64,000 nt of DNA from DASQHW01 sp038209365 (GTDB lineage Bacteria; Actinomycetota; Acidimicrobiia; IMCC26256; PALSA-610): NCBI GenBank assembly GCA_038209365.1, contig JBBQXS010000001.1, forward strand, positions 62,001 to 126,000, in the 5' to 3' direction. The notes beneath the pieces were generated by a model, which made no database searches, was not told where the DNA came from, and saw nothing but the letters and a program-made list of their open reading frames with translations. Of the stretch, positions 48,448-57,239 are shown one piece after another. Positions within the stretch are counted from its first letter, which is position 1; every line of letters starts with the position of its first letter. The position numbers and the translations under genes are program-made.

Positions 48448-48762
48448 GACGTCGTACTTCGAGAACCCGTTTCAGTCCCCGTCGTCGTCGCCGGGGCAAT
48501 GGCAGTCTCGACCTGGGCGCTTCCCATCGCCCCAGTCGAGGCTGCCGTTCGCGTAAACGTCAGCCAACCGATTTCGGTACGGGCTCTTTGAAGAGTCACG
48601 ACAAGGGAGGCCGGTGGCAGTTCGACCGGGGGGTAACTGGGAAGCCGGTCGGGACCGCCACCAGCCTGCCCCAGCCATAAACGCCGCGCCGCTCATAGTT
48701 CGTACGGCCTATGCCGTATGTCACATTTGCCCAGCCGGCGGAGGCCGAAGTGGGGAGAAGCG
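48448..48762. other. 315-base intergenic region between convergent methyltransferase genes
   Basis: No convincing gene is seen. It holds a strong hairpin at 48501-48546 and a smaller one (TACGGC, 4-base loop, GCCGTA) at 48703-48718 close to the end of the minus-strand gene. A short minus frame (48472-48696) is rejected because it would cross the hairpin and has no ribosome binding site. Confidence 0.45.
48501..48546. terminator. Large hairpin after the methyltransferase gene
   Basis: GGCAGTCTCGAC (48501-48512) pairs with GTCGAGGCTGCC (48535-48546) with one G-T pair, and the stem continues inward with TGGG/CCCA after a one-base bulge. It lies 54 bases after the stop codon of the plus-strand gene. 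A terminator is likely, though no T-run follows. Confidence 0.5.
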
Positions 48763-49380
48763 TTAGCGGCTGACGGCTCGACCTTCGTAGGTGTAACCGA
48801 TCGGCTTCGGTTCACGCTTGAAGTAGTAGGTCTCGATCTTCTCGATATCGAAGCCGGCCTTCTCGATGTCCTCGGAAATGTGCCGCGTCAGGTGACAGCC
48901 GCCCCCGAGACGTTTGTTCATCGGCTCGAACCGCTGCTGCAGGCGGGCAACCTTCTCGTCGGGCGAGTGGCCGTGCTCTATGAAGTGGAATGAGCCGTCC
49001 GGCTTCAAGACCCGGCGAATTTCGGCGAGTGCCGCGTCCAGGTTGGGGATGGTGCAGAGCGTCCAGGTCGAGAGCACCGCGTCGAACTCGCCCGATGGCA
49101 GGTCGAGGCGTTCGCCGGTCAGGCCACCGAACTCGAAAGGCACAGTGGCGTTCGCGAGGCGCGGTTCGGCGATGCGCATGCACACTCTCGAGGGTTCGAT
49201 CGCGACCAGCCTCGTCACGGATGAAGGGTAGAAGGGGGCGTTGAGCCCGGTTCCGAGGCCGATCTCGACAACCGCGCCCTCGAGTCCTTCGCACACACGC
49301 TGACGCGCCTCGTCGAGCCGCTTGGCTCCCATCACCTTGTCTTGGAATCGCGGGAGGATCTGTTCCTTGTAGAAGCCCAT
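48763..49380 (-). CDS. Class I SAM-dependent methyltransferase
   Basis: A 205-residue methyltransferase with motif I VVEIGLGTGLNAPFY, motif II LSTWTLCTIPNLDAALAEI and RVLKPDGSFHFIEHG, typical of the METTL7/phospholipid methyltransferase-like small family. Such proteins methylate lipids, thiols or natural products. The start ATG at 49380 has no clear ribosome binding site. It is divergent from the beta-propeller lipoprotein gene. Confidence 0.87.
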   Translation of the reverse strand: MGFYKEQILPRFQDKVMGAKRLDEARQRVCEGLEGAVVEIGLGTGLNAPFYPSSVTRLVAIEPSRVCMRIAEPRLANATVPFEFGGLTGERLDLPSGEFDAVLSTWTLCTIPNLDAALAEIRRVLKPDGSFHFIEHGHSPDEKVARLQQRFEPMNKRLGGGCHLTRHISEDIEKAGFDIEKIETYYFKREPKPIGYTYEGRAVSR

Positions 49381-49487
49381 GCGTTCGATCTTGATCCCGC
49401 CACGACGGCAACGCCATAGGGAACTCTCGTGACGTAGCTCACGTCCCCCCTAGGGCAGCGCCCCTGGGGGCGCGTGGCGCGACGCTG

Positions 49488-49493
49488 TAACTT
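49488..49493 (+). promoter_or_regulatory. -10 element of the lipoprotein gene, leaderless start
   Basis: TAACTT is followed by 7 bases and the GTG at 49501, consistent with a leaderless message and supporting that start. Confidence 0.45.
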
Positions 49494-49500
49494 CGCACGC

Positions 49501-50733
49501 GTGCGTAGCCGACTGGCCGAGCGTCCCCGCCTGACGATCGGAGCCGTCGTCGCGTTCGCATTGCTCGCGGCGTCGTGCACGTCGGTCGTCTGCGCCAGTG
49601 TGGCGAACGACGGGATCCAGGGCAACGGCGTGAGCTGGTTCCCATCGCTGAGCCACGACGGCCGCTATGTCGCCTTCGAGTCGTCGGCATCGAACCTCGT
49701 TCCGGGCGACACGAACAACGTGTCCGACATTTTCGTCCGCGACCTCGTCGCCAAGACCATCGTGCGCGTGAGCGTCAACTCGAACGGCGTGCAGGCGAAT
49801 CGCAATTCGTCGGTGCCGCGGATCGACGACAGCGGCCAGTTCGTCGCCTTCATTTCCGACTCAGCGAACTTGGGCGGGACGTTCGCGCTTTGGGCCTACG
49901 TCCACAACACGAAAACGGGTGCGACAGAGCCCATCTTGCCGACGGACAACTTCGATCTCGACCTTTCCGGATCGAGTCGGTACGTCGCCGTTGTGGTCTC
50001 GGGCAACCTGGATGTGTACGACCGCTTCGCGCACACGACCGACACCATCGCCGGTCCCGCTTCGAAGCCGAGCATCTCCGACAACGGCCAGTACGTGGCG
50101 TTCATGCGCCCGCGCCCGTCGGGCAGCGGCGACGCGACCGACATCGTTGTGCGCGATCGTGTCACGGGAACGACCACGCAAGTACCGTTCCCCACCCCGT
50201 CCACCGACTACCCGTCCTACATCTCGGGAGCCGACCCGCAGATCGCGGGCAACGGTCGCTACGTCGCGTACACCGAGCGCGAACTCGTGAATGTCGAACT
50301 CCCCGACACGTTCGACTACCGGAACCGCATCTACGTGTACGACCGGCAAGCCGGCACCCTCGAGCGCGCTGACGTGCGCTCGGACGGCACGCCCGGGCAG
50401 GACGGGGCCGTCGAAGTCCATGCGATCTCCGACGACGGCCGCGACGTGATGCTCAGGTCGGGCGGGCTCGTCCCCGACGACCGAAACTTCCAGGATGACG
50501 AGTACGTGCGGGACCGCGTCGCGGGCAAGACATATCTCGTCGACCGCAATGCGAACGAAGAGATCGCGAACGACTACTCGAGCTACGGGAGCGACATCTC
50601 GGGTGATGGAACCCGAGTCGCGTTCTCCTCACAGGCAACGAACCTCGTGAATGGCGACACCAACGGCAAGATCGACGTATTCGTGCGCGCGTTCCCAGGC
50701 GCGCCGCCGCCACCACCACCGAGCAGCGCATAA
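49501..50733 (+). CDS. Lipoprotein with TolB-like (PD40) beta-propeller repeats
   Basis: A 410-residue exported protein. The signal sequence ends in the lipobox LAASC (Cys26), so it is predicted to be lipid-anchored outside the membrane. The mature part has repeating PD40/WD40-like units such as FPSLSHDGRYVAFESSASNL, VPRIDDSGQFVAFISDSANL and KPSISDNGQYVAFM, ending with a proline run. PD40 propellers bind proteins or ligands; no catalytic motif is visible. I prefer the GTG at 49501 over one at 49474, because the longer form adds a basic stretch and ignores the -10 element. Confidence 0.85.
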   Translation: MRSRLAERPRLTIGAVVAFALLAASCTSVVCASVANDGIQGNGVSWFPSLSHDGRYVAFESSASNLVPGDTNNVSDIFVRDLVAKTIVRVSVNSNGVQANRNSSVPRIDDSGQFVAFISDSANLGGTFALWAYVHNTKTGATEPILPTDNFDLDLSGSSRYVAVVVSGNLDVYDRFAHTTDTIAGPASKPSISDNGQYVAFMRPRPSGSGDATDIVVRDRVTGTTTQVPFPTPSTDYPSYISGADPQIAGNGRYVAYTERELVNVELPDTFDYRNRIYVYDRQAGTLERADVRSDGTPGQDGAVEVHAISDDGRDVMLRSGGLVPDDRNFQDDEYVRDRVAGKTYLVDRNANEEIANDYSSYGSDISGDGTRVAFSSQATNLVNGDTNGKIDVFVRAFPGAPPPPPPSSA

Positions 50734-50751
50734 CGCGTTCTGGAGCGCGAC

Positions 50752-51813
50752 TCAGCGCCGCATCAGGCCGCGGCCTGTCACCAACGGCAGATCGAGGGCT
50801 GAGAGAAGCCCGGGAGGAGCACTGCAGACATACGGGATCGCGTTCACGATGCGGCCCGCGGTCCCGATGACGCCCGGGTCGCCTTCGCCGCCGCCGACGG
50901 TCATCTGCACGTCGCATTGATAGCTGGGCGTTCCCGTCACGATCACGCGGTAGCCACCTGCGCCGACAGGTTGGGGCCAGTCGGGGCACAACGCGTCGTC
51001 GAGCCGGGTCACGTGCTCGACGACGATGCGCGTCTCTCCCCCGACGATGCCCTGCACTTCGAACCGCAGGGCCGCCGTCATGCCCTCCTCGATCACACCG
51101 AAACCCAGGTCGATCTTCTCCGGCGCGGGCCGCCGCTCGTGTACCTCGCGCAGCTCCTCGACTTCTACACCGAGTCCGGCGGCGAGCATCTTGACCACGC
51201 CACCCCAGGCGAACGACAGGATGCCGGGGATCAACAACAACGGCGTCGCGTCCAGGGGCTTGCCGAATCCCATCGTGTCGAACAGCACGGTCGGCTGCTC
51301 GTAGTGCCGGTAGTTGACGATCTCCATCACCCGCAGGTGCTCGACCCTCTCGCACGTGCCGGTGAGCAACAGCGGAAGGATGTCGTTCGCCCATCCCGGA
51401 TCGATGCCCGACGTGAACCAGGACACGCCGGCGTCCCGGCAGGCATCCTCCAACGGCGCGCGCATCTCTGCGTCGACGTGCGATGGCCACACCATTGGCA
51501 CGACTGAGCTCGACACGATGTTCTTACCCGACCGCGCGATGCGCGCCATGTCGGCAATCGCCTCGGTCGGCCGGATGTCGGCGGTCGCGGTGTAGCTCAC
51601 GCAGTCGGCGTCGAGGGCGAGGAGTGCCTCGGCATCATTGGTCGCGCGCACTCCGACCGCTTCCAAGCCGCACAACTCCCCCGCGTCCCGGCCGGCCTTG
51701 TCGGCGGAATGCACCCACAGCCCCGCAAGCTCGAGCTCGGGATGCGCAATGATGCAGCGCAGCGCGGCTCGTCCGACGTTGCCCGTGCTCCACTGGATCA
51801 CCCGGTAGGTCAT
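50752..51813 (-). CDS. Dihydrodipicolinate reductase-like NAD(P)-binding protein
   Basis: A 353-residue oxidoreductase of the group annotated as dihydrodipicolinate reductase-like or 2,4-diaminopentanoate dehydrogenase-like. The Rossmann N-terminus reads MTYRVIQWSTGNVGRAALRC (GxxG at 11-14) with D-A-D-C-V-S-Y-T at the cofactor edge, and ASRxGK-type region IARSGKNIVSSSVVPM follows. It is longer than DapB (about 250 residues), so lysine synthesis is unlikely; an amino-group or small ketone substrate is more plausible. TAGGTT 7 bases upstream of the ATG suggests a leaderless start. Confidence 0.82.
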   Translation of the reverse strand: MTYRVIQWSTGNVGRAALRCIIAHPELELAGLWVHSADKAGRDAGELCGLEAVGVRATNDAEALLALDADCVSYTATADIRPTEAIADMARIARSGKNIVSSSVVPMVWPSHVDAEMRAPLEDACRDAGVSWFTSGIDPGWANDILPLLLTGTCERVEHLRVMEIVNYRHYEQPTVLFDTMGFGKPLDATPLLLIPGILSFAWGGVVKMLAAGLGVEVEELREVHERRPAPEKIDLGFGVIEEGMTAALRFEVQGIVGGETRIVVEHVTRLDDALCPDWPQPVGAGGYRVIVTGTPSYQCDVQMTVGGGEGDPGVIGTAGRIVNAIPYVCSAPPGLLSALDLPLVTGRGLMRR

Positions 51814-51820
51814 GCTCGGG

Positions 51821-51826
51821 AACCTA
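51821..51826 (-). promoter_or_regulatory. -10 element of the DAP-reductase-like gene, leaderless start
   Basis: TAGGTT on the minus strand is followed by 7 bases and the ATG at 51813. It lies in the 21-base gap after the peptidase gene. Confidence 0.45.
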
Positions 51827-51834
51827 CCGCGGGA

Positions 51835-53625
51835 TCACGCTCGGCCGGCTGCCTCCGCGGCCGCAATCGTCTCGTCGAGGCGGCGCTCGATGATGTCGAG
51901 GCCACGGTCCCAGAAGCCGGGATCGGCGAGGTCGACATCGACGAGCTTGCCCAGCTCCTGCGGCGACATTGATCCGCCCGCGCGCAGGAGATCCAGGTAC
52001 TGAGGAACGAAATCGGCGCCGCGCGCTTCGTATTGCGCGTAGACGGAGAGCGCGAGCAGCTGCCCGTAGGCGTATGCGTACACGTAGCCGGGCGTGCCGA
52101 TGAAGTGCGGAATGTACGACCACCACGTGCGATAGCCCTCGGTGAGCTCGACGGATTCGCCGAGCATGTCGTACTGCGACTTCGCCCACAGCTCGCCGAT
52201 GTGCTCGATCGACAGCTCGCCTTCGTCGCGCCGGGCGTTGTGGATTGCGTGCTCGAAACGATTCATCGCAATCTGCCGGAAGACCGTGGCGATCTGGTCC
52301 TCGAGGTTCGACGCGAGCAGTGCGAGCCGTTCCTGCGGATCGGTCACCTCGCCGAGCAGGCGGCCGAACGTCACGGTCTCACCGAACACCGATGCGGTCT
52401 CGGCGAGCGTCAGCGGCGTCGACTGGTGGTACACGCCCTGTGCACGAGCCAGATATGCGTGCAAGCCGTGGCCGAGCTCGTGCGCGAGGGTCAAGACGTC
52501 GCGTCGGCGTGACGTCCAGTTCAACAACACGTACGGGTGGTGCGACGGCACGGTGTACGCGCAGAACGCTCCGGGACGTTTGCCGGGGCGTGCGGCCGCG
52601 TCGATCCACGCGCCGTCGAAGAATCTTCGGGCGTCGTCGGCGAGCTCGCCCGAGAACGACGAGTATGCGTCGAGCACGAGCTCCTTCCCTTCGCGCCAGC
52701 CGACCTCCGCGTCCGTATCGGCGACCGACGCCAGCCGGTCGTAGTCGGCGAGTCGGTCGATTCCCAGAAGGCGCGCCTTCAGCGCGTACCAGCGCTGGGG
52801 GATGGCGTACCGGGACTGCACGGCGTCCACGAGCGCCTGCACCGACTCGTCGCTCGCCTCGTTCGACAAGTTGCGGCTCGAGATCCAGCTGCCGTAGTGG
52901 CGCAACCGATCGTCGGTCGCCTTGTCGGACAGCAGCGTGTTGAGTACGAACCCGCGCGTGCGCAGGCCCGGTTCGAGCCCCGCCGTCACGGCCTGGGCGG
53001 CGGTGCGCCGGAGATCACGATCCGGCGCGTGCAGCTGCGCGAGCGCGGCCTCGAGTGTCCCGGCGGCGCCGTCGAGCTCGACCTCGATCGACGACACCTG
53101 CTCCTCGAAGAGCCGTTCCCAGGCGCTGCGGCCGGTGACCGATTTCTCGGTGAGGATGACTTCCTCGGGCTCGGTCAACAGGTGGGGCCGGTACCGGCGC
53201 GCGGACTGCAGGTGATGGCGGGCAAACGCGAGCCGTTCGTCGGTCAGGAGTGCTTCGACGCGCTCGTCGGGCAGCTCCGCCCACTCGAGCTCGAAGAACA
53301 ACAGCTTCGTGCTGATCTGGGTGGCGCGCTCTTCGACACGCTGCATGCGTGCACCGCGCACCGGGTCGGTCGTGTCGGTTGCGAAGTCGAGACCGACATA
53401 GCTGCCCGCGCGACCGATGAGCTCCTGCACCTCGGCGAGCCCGCGCATGAAGTCCGCCAATTCGGTCGCGTCGAACCGGGCGACGCGTCCGTGCGAAGCG
53501 GCGAGCTGGTCAGTGCGCGTGTCGGCTTGGTCGAGGAGCGCGGACAACCCGTCGTCGCCGGGCGCCGGCAGGAGGGGCGCAAGGTCCCAGACGACGTCGT
53601 CGGCGGTCAGGTCGGTCGGAGGCAT
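51835..53625 (-). CDS. M3 family oligoendopeptidase (PepF-like)
   Basis: A 596-residue zinc metallopeptidase. The zinc site is HELGH (382-386) in TLAHELGHGLHAYLA, with the third ligand in TLAETASVFGE (E409), the M3 arrangement. The N-terminal ~200 residues form the helical domain that encloses the active site. M3 oligopeptidases degrade short peptides in the cytoplasm. TATCCT lies 6 bases before the ATG, so the message is probably leaderless. It precedes the DAP-reductase-like gene on the same strand. Confidence 0.93.
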   Translation of the reverse strand: MPPTDLTADDVVWDLAPLLPAPGDDGLSALLDQADTRTDQLAASHGRVARFDATELADFMRGLAEVQELIGRAGSYVGLDFATDTTDPVRGARMQRVEERATQISTKLLFFELEWAELPDERVEALLTDERLAFARHHLQSARRYRPHLLTEPEEVILTEKSVTGRSAWERLFEEQVSSIEVELDGAAGTLEAALAQLHAPDRDLRRTAAQAVTAGLEPGLRTRGFVLNTLLSDKATDDRLRHYGSWISSRNLSNEASDESVQALVDAVQSRYAIPQRWYALKARLLGIDRLADYDRLASVADTDAEVGWREGKELVLDAYSSFSGELADDARRFFDGAWIDAAARPGKRPGAFCAYTVPSHHPYVLLNWTSRRRDVLTLAHELGHGLHAYLARAQGVYHQSTPLTLAETASVFGETVTFGRLLGEVTDPQERLALLASNLEDQIATVFRQIAMNRFEHAIHNARRDEGELSIEHIGELWAKSQYDMLGESVELTEGYRTWWSYIPHFIGTPGYVYAYAYGQLLALSVYAQYEARGADFVPQYLDLLRAGGSMSPQELGKLVDVDLADPGFWDRGLDIIERRLDETIAAAEAAGRA

Positions 53626-53631
53626 CCGGGG

Positions 53632-53637
53632 AGGATA
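53632..53637 (-). promoter_or_regulatory. -10 element of the oligopeptidase gene, leaderless start
   Basis: TATCCT on the minus strand is followed by CCCCGG and the ATG at 53625 (6 bases). Confidence 0.55.
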
Positions 53638-53658
53638 CCCAGCGATCGGGGGACGAGC

Positions 53659-54123
53659 TCACAAGCGTTTGTGCATCGTGAGTGACCGCGCCGTGAAGCC
53701 CGTGCGTTCGAAGAAGTTCTTCGTGTCCCGGTGTCCGGGGAGCGCGCCGGCGTCGATGCCGATACAGCCTTCCCGGGTGCAGAACGCAACGAGCTGTTCG
53801 GCGATCGCTTCGCCGACACCGACGCCGCGGGCTTCGGCATCGACGAACAGCTCGGTGATCACCCCGAGTCGCGTGCCGTCGCGCAGCGTCTCGATCTCCA
53901 CGGCCGCGTAGCCGATGACGGCGTCGTCGATGGTGCCGACGACCACACAGGCGTCTTGGCGTGACAACAAGCCGCGAAACGCCTCGTCGAACGGCTCGGC
54001 GCGCGCATCACGGAGCTCCCAGAGCGCGCCGCCCCGCATTCCACGCAGCTCCGCACGTAGGGCGCGGGCGAGGTCGACCATGGCGGGGATGTCCTCGGCG
54101 GTCGCTGCGCGCGCTGCTTCCAC
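53659..54123 (-). CDS. GNAT family N-acetyltransferase
   Basis: A 154-residue acetyltransferase with motif A ELFVDAEARGVGVGEAIAEQ (RGxGxG variant) and the C-terminal GALPGHRDTKNFFERTGF that closes the fold. The N-terminus REAT-type helix (ATAEDIPAMVDLARAL) is standard. It starts at a GTG preceded by GGGGAG and lies 21 bases after the upstream gene, so it is probably the last gene of the DUF4193-lnt operon. Substrate unknown. Confidence 0.87.
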   Translation of the reverse strand: MEAARAATAEDIPAMVDLARALRAELRGMRGGALWELRDARAEPFDEAFRGLLSRQDACVVVGTIDDAVIGYAAVEIETLRDGTRLGVITELFVDAEARGVGVGEAIAEQLVAFCTREGCIGIDAGALPGHRDTKNFFERTGFTARSLTMHKRL

Positions 54124-54144
54124 CGCGCTCCCCTATCCGTGCGC

Positions 54145-54663
54145 TCAGCCGGCCAGCTGCTCGATCTTGCCGAGAATGGTTCGCCGCTGCCGGTGCGCGG
54201 TCTCGTACGCATGCACCGCGTCGAGCTCGTCGCGCCCGAGCCCGGCGAGGCGCTCCACGACCTGGGACGCCGAGAGCGCGTCGTAGCCCGGGATCGGGAG
54301 CTCGTCGCTTCCCGGCGCATCCGTGTCGGGTGCGACGGAGAGATGGCTGACCGCGGGCGGGCGCGGCGTCGCCACCGCCGTGGGACGCGCCGGAGGCGGG
54401 GCGGCCGGACGCCGGCCGAGCATGCCTTCGACGCGCTCCCGCAGCTTCGGGAGCCCGAAGGCGAGCGCAACCTGGCCGAGGCTGCGCGCACTCGTGACGT
54501 GCCGCTGCACGTCGGCCTGACGGCGATCGAGCTCGGCGCGGCCGCGGGCCACGACGGTCTCGACGATCGGCGGCCCTACCTCCCGGAGGTACAGGCCGGC
54601 GCCGATCGGCGCATACACGAGCAGCTCAACCGCCCGCTCGATGCGATCTCGATTCTCAGTCAT
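54145..54663 (-). CDS. Unknown protein with C-terminal motif shared with lipid-droplet-associated proteins
   Basis: A 172-residue protein. Residues 1-90 are amphipathic helices (IERAVELLVYAPIGAGLYLR, GRAELDRRQADVQRHV), then a Pro/Ala-rich linker, then a conserved C-terminal segment PIPGYDALSASQVVERLAGL with ELDAVHAYETAHRQRRTIL. The C-terminus resembles the end of mycobacterial lipid-droplet-associated protein (Ldp), where a similar DYQALTLAQL motif occurs; this is from memory and needs checking. Membrane or lipid-surface association through the N-terminal helices is plausible. It follows lnt by 25 bases. Confidence 0.6.
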   Translation of the reverse strand: MTENRDRIERAVELLVYAPIGAGLYLREVGPPIVETVVARGRAELDRRQADVQRHVTSARSLGQVALAFGLPKLRERVEGMLGRRPAAPPPARPTAVATPRPPAVSHLSVAPDTDAPGSDELPIPGYDALSASQVVERLAGLGRDELDAVHAYETAHRQRRTILGKIEQLAG

Positions 54664-54688
54664 GCGACCTCGTGGGACTCATGCGACG

Positions 54689-56272
54689 TCAGACGTGTTC
54701 GCGCGGCGCGGGCACGCCGTCCCCGTAACCCTCGATCCGGGAAGCGATCGGCACGACGCCGTCGCGCTGGGATTCTACGGAAGGCCGCCGCCGCCGAGCC
54801 ACGGCGGCGAGGCACCCGAGCACCACGGCCGCGATGCTGGCCTCGAGCGCCCATTCGCCGTACCGCACGTACATCGTCTCCCCCGTCGTGGCGCCAACGG
54901 TCCTCTGGACGACTGTGCGGTCGAACAACTGGGTCTCGTCGTGCACCGCGCCGTCGGCGTCTATGACGGCCGTGATGCCCGAGATGGCTGCTTGGATGAC
55001 CGGCCGGCCCGTCTCGGCCGCCCGGATCTGGCCGAACGCGAGGTGCTGCGCGGAGTTTGCGGACCGCCGGTAGGAGCGGTTGTTCGTCGACACGACGATC
55101 ACGGCCGCTCCGTCGCGCACACGGGAGCGAACCTCGGGGCCGAACGCCGATTCGAAACAGATGACGGTGGCGACGCGCGTGCCTGCAACCTCGAAGAGGC
55201 CCGTGGTCCTGCCCCGCACGAAGTCGCGCGGCACGTGCTGGAGCGCCGGGATCCACCCTTCGAGCTCGCCGCGGAACGGCACGTACTCGCCGAACGGCAC
55301 CAGGTGATGCTTCGAGTACGTCCCCACGATCTCACCGTCCGGACCGAAGAGCACGTCGAGGTTCTCCGCTCTCCGACCTTCGGGATCGGCATCGACGGTC
55401 GCGTTGGCGAGCACCCATGCGTGGTGTTCTCGTGCGATGCGCACGAGATTGTCGTGCACGAAGGGGTCGGTGCGGGGATCACGATCCATGCTCGATTCCG
55501 GGAACACGATCAGGTCGACAGGGTCGGTGACCCGCGTTGCGAGGTCGAAATGACTCTTCGGCAGGTAGCGCTCGTCGAGCTCGGCATCGGTGAGCTCGCG
55601 GTTCTTGTCGTTCCCTTGGATCAGTGCCACACGCAAGAAGCTGTCGACCCGTGGCTGCGCGCGAGTCACCGTGGAGGCGACGACGGCGGTCGCGACCAAG
55701 GCGAGACCGACGTACGCCTTTGCATACCGCCGCGCGCTTCGGCCCGCGCCGAGGAGGTCGGCGATGAGCGCGTTGAGCGCGACCGCGAGGAACGTGATCA
55801 GCGTCAGGCCGCCGACACCGGCAACCGCACGCGCGGGCGCGATGTCGTGGAACGCGTAGCCGAGCTCACTCCATGAGAAGCCGCCGAACGGGAAGCGGGA
55901 GACGCACGCGTCCGCGACGACCCACATGGCAGCGGTGAGGAACGGGTTCGTGATCCCGCGGGACCGGAGCCAACCGATGACCGCGCCCGCACCGGCCCAA
56001 TAACCGGCGCAGATCGCGACGAACGGCACGATCGCGATCGTCCCGAAGTACCAGATCCACGAACAGAGGATCGCGTAGTAGACGACTCCTGCGACGAACG
56101 CGTAGCCGGCGGAAGCGCGAGCTCCGCGGTCACGCCAGACGAAGAACAATGGGACGAGCGCGAGACATGCGAGCGGCCCGACATCGAACGGCGGACGGCT
56201 CAGGGCGCACAATGCTCCGGACGCGGCGGCCGCTCCGACGCGAACGAGCGTCGGGCGCCGTGGCGCCCTCAC
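54689..56272 (-). CDS. lnt: Apolipoprotein N-acyltransferase
   Basis: A 527-residue membrane enzyme that adds the third acyl chain to lipoprotein N-termini. The first ~190 residues hold six or so TM helices (with GALCALSRPPFDVGPLACLA), followed by the periplasmic nitrilase-like domain with the catalytic triad: Glu in VFPESSMD, Lys in YSKHHLVPFGEYVPFR and Cys in VICFESAFG. A final TM helix follows. The GTG at 56272 overlaps the DUF4193 stop (GTGA), which fixes the start. It can act on the lipoproteins predicted here (18946-20397 and 49501-50733). Confidence 0.93.
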   Translation of the reverse strand: MRAPRRPTLVRVGAAAASGALCALSRPPFDVGPLACLALVPLFFVWRDRGARASAGYAFVAGVVYYAILCSWIWYFGTIAIVPFVAICAGYWAGAGAVIGWLRSRGITNPFLTAAMWVVADACVSRFPFGGFSWSELGYAFHDIAPARAVAGVGGLTLITFLAVALNALIADLLGAGRSARRYAKAYVGLALVATAVVASTVTRAQPRVDSFLRVALIQGNDKNRELTDAELDERYLPKSHFDLATRVTDPVDLIVFPESSMDRDPRTDPFVHDNLVRIAREHHAWVLANATVDADPEGRRAENLDVLFGPDGEIVGTYSKHHLVPFGEYVPFRGELEGWIPALQHVPRDFVRGRTTGLFEVAGTRVATVICFESAFGPEVRSRVRDGAAVIVVSTNNRSYRRSANSAQHLAFGQIRAAETGRPVIQAAISGITAVIDADGAVHDETQLFDRTVVQRTVGATTGETMYVRYGEWALEASIAAVVLGCLAAVARRRRPSVESQRDGVVPIASRIEGYGDGVPAPREHV

Positions 56273-56745
56273 ACGCAGTCGCGGCAGATCATTCTCTTCT
56301 CGTCGGCGAGCTGGTGCCGCGGAAGCACGAGGAAGCAGCTCTTGCACAAGAACTCGTTCTCGCGGCGCGGCACGATCTTCGTGCCGGCCTCACCGCGTTC
56401 GTCGGGCTCGTCGTCTTCTTCGTCGTCGTCCTCGAGCCCGGCCGCGGCGGTGCGCTCGCGCAGCACGACGTCCAGGGCCTCCTCGACATCGTCGGGGTGT
56501 AGTTCCTCGTCGAGGTCGACGATGTCGTCCTCTTCCTCTTCGACGACCGCGACCGGGGTTTCGGCGCCCTCCTCGACGACGACAACGGGCGTCACGACGT
56601 CGGCGTCGAGGTCGTCCTCGATCACATCGTCGATCAGCTCGTCGTCATCGTCGTCGTCCTCGCCGAAGTCCTCCTCGTCGAGCACGTCCTCGTCGAGGTC
56701 GTCTTCGTCGAGCTCCGGCTCGTCCTCGAACTCGTCGTCGCTCAT
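56269..56745 (-). CDS. DUF4193 family acidic zinc-ribbon protein
   Basis: A 158-residue protein. Residues 1-115 are extremely acidic (runs of Asp and Glu), and the C-terminus is a compact zinc ribbon ENEFLCKSCFLVLPRHQLAD followed by CRDC. This is the DUF4193 family of actinobacteria, usually about 100 residues long; here the acidic part is extended by about 50 residues. The function of the family is unknown. It is translationally coupled to lnt (GTGA overlap). The repetitive GAC/GAG codons explain the tandem CGTCGT pattern on the plus strand. Confidence 0.85.
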   Translation of the reverse strand: MSDDEFEDEPELDEDDLDEDVLDEEDFGEDDDDDDELIDDVIEDDLDADVVTPVVVVEEGAETPVAVVEEEEDDIVDLDEELHPDDVEEALDVVLRERTAAAGLEDDDEEDDEPDERGEAGTKIVPRRENEFLCKSCFLVLPRHQLADEKRMICRDCV

Positions 56746-57239
56746 CGTGCGCCTTCGTCAGGGGGAACTGTGGCGGGCGTGAAACCACCGCGCAGCGCGG
56801 TTTCTTCCCGCGCCCACCCCCCATGGGGGCGCGGAGTATAACGCCGCGTTCGCGCCCGCCAAGCGCGCTGGCGGAGCGACGCGCGGAGCGCACGGAGCTG
56901 GGCTGGACGGACGGGTCCGGGAGAGCGTTGGGGCCGCTGGGTGGCCCGGCCCGCTCGCGGCGGGCGGGTTATCGCAGCGTTCTCTAACGATGACTCCCGG
57001 ACAGCCGCCCAACCCCCTCAGTTTCGCCCCGCCCCCCTTGACGGCTGCCGGCGAATCGCCGCGCCGACCGGCTGGTGTCGTTCGGCGTGCGTGGCCGGGG
57101 GCGACGAGTAGTCAGCCTCAATGCCGCGGCAATGTCAAGCGAAAGCGGAGCGCGCTGACCAGGAGTGACGCGCGTCGGCGCAGGTCAACGATTCACCGAA
57201 ATTTCGACGCGTTCTCGAGCTTCCTCGCTCAGCGCTGTG
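56746..57239. other. 494-base intergenic region upstream of the DUF4193-lnt operon
   Basis: No convincing gene is seen; the open frames here are Arg/Pro-rich. It must hold the DUF4193 promoter and the terminator of the ThyX-like gene. A hairpin with GAAACC/GGTTTC arms (56781-56804, inner CGCG-CAG-CGCG) lies 35-60 bases before the DUF4193 start, in the expected 5' leader, and a CCCCATGGGG palindrome follows. It is the longest non-coding stretch in the window. Confidence 0.45.
56781..56804. repeat. Hairpin in the DUF4193 leader
   Basis: GAAACC and GGTTTC arms enclose an inner CGCG-CAG-CGCG stem. Its place 36-59 bases upstream of the DUF4193 ATG, in transcription direction, suggests a leader structure rather than a terminator. 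Confidence 0.35.

Noticed and set aside
48472..48696. 74-residue minus-strand frame in the methyltransferase gap
   Set aside because: It runs through the terminator-like hairpin, has no ribosome binding site or -10 at the leaderless distance, and matches no family.
56490..56740. Tandem CGTCGT / CTCGTC microrepeats
   Set aside because: They are the complementary strand of Asp/Glu codons (GAC, GAG) in the acidic DUF4193 protein, not a non-coding repeat or CRISPR.
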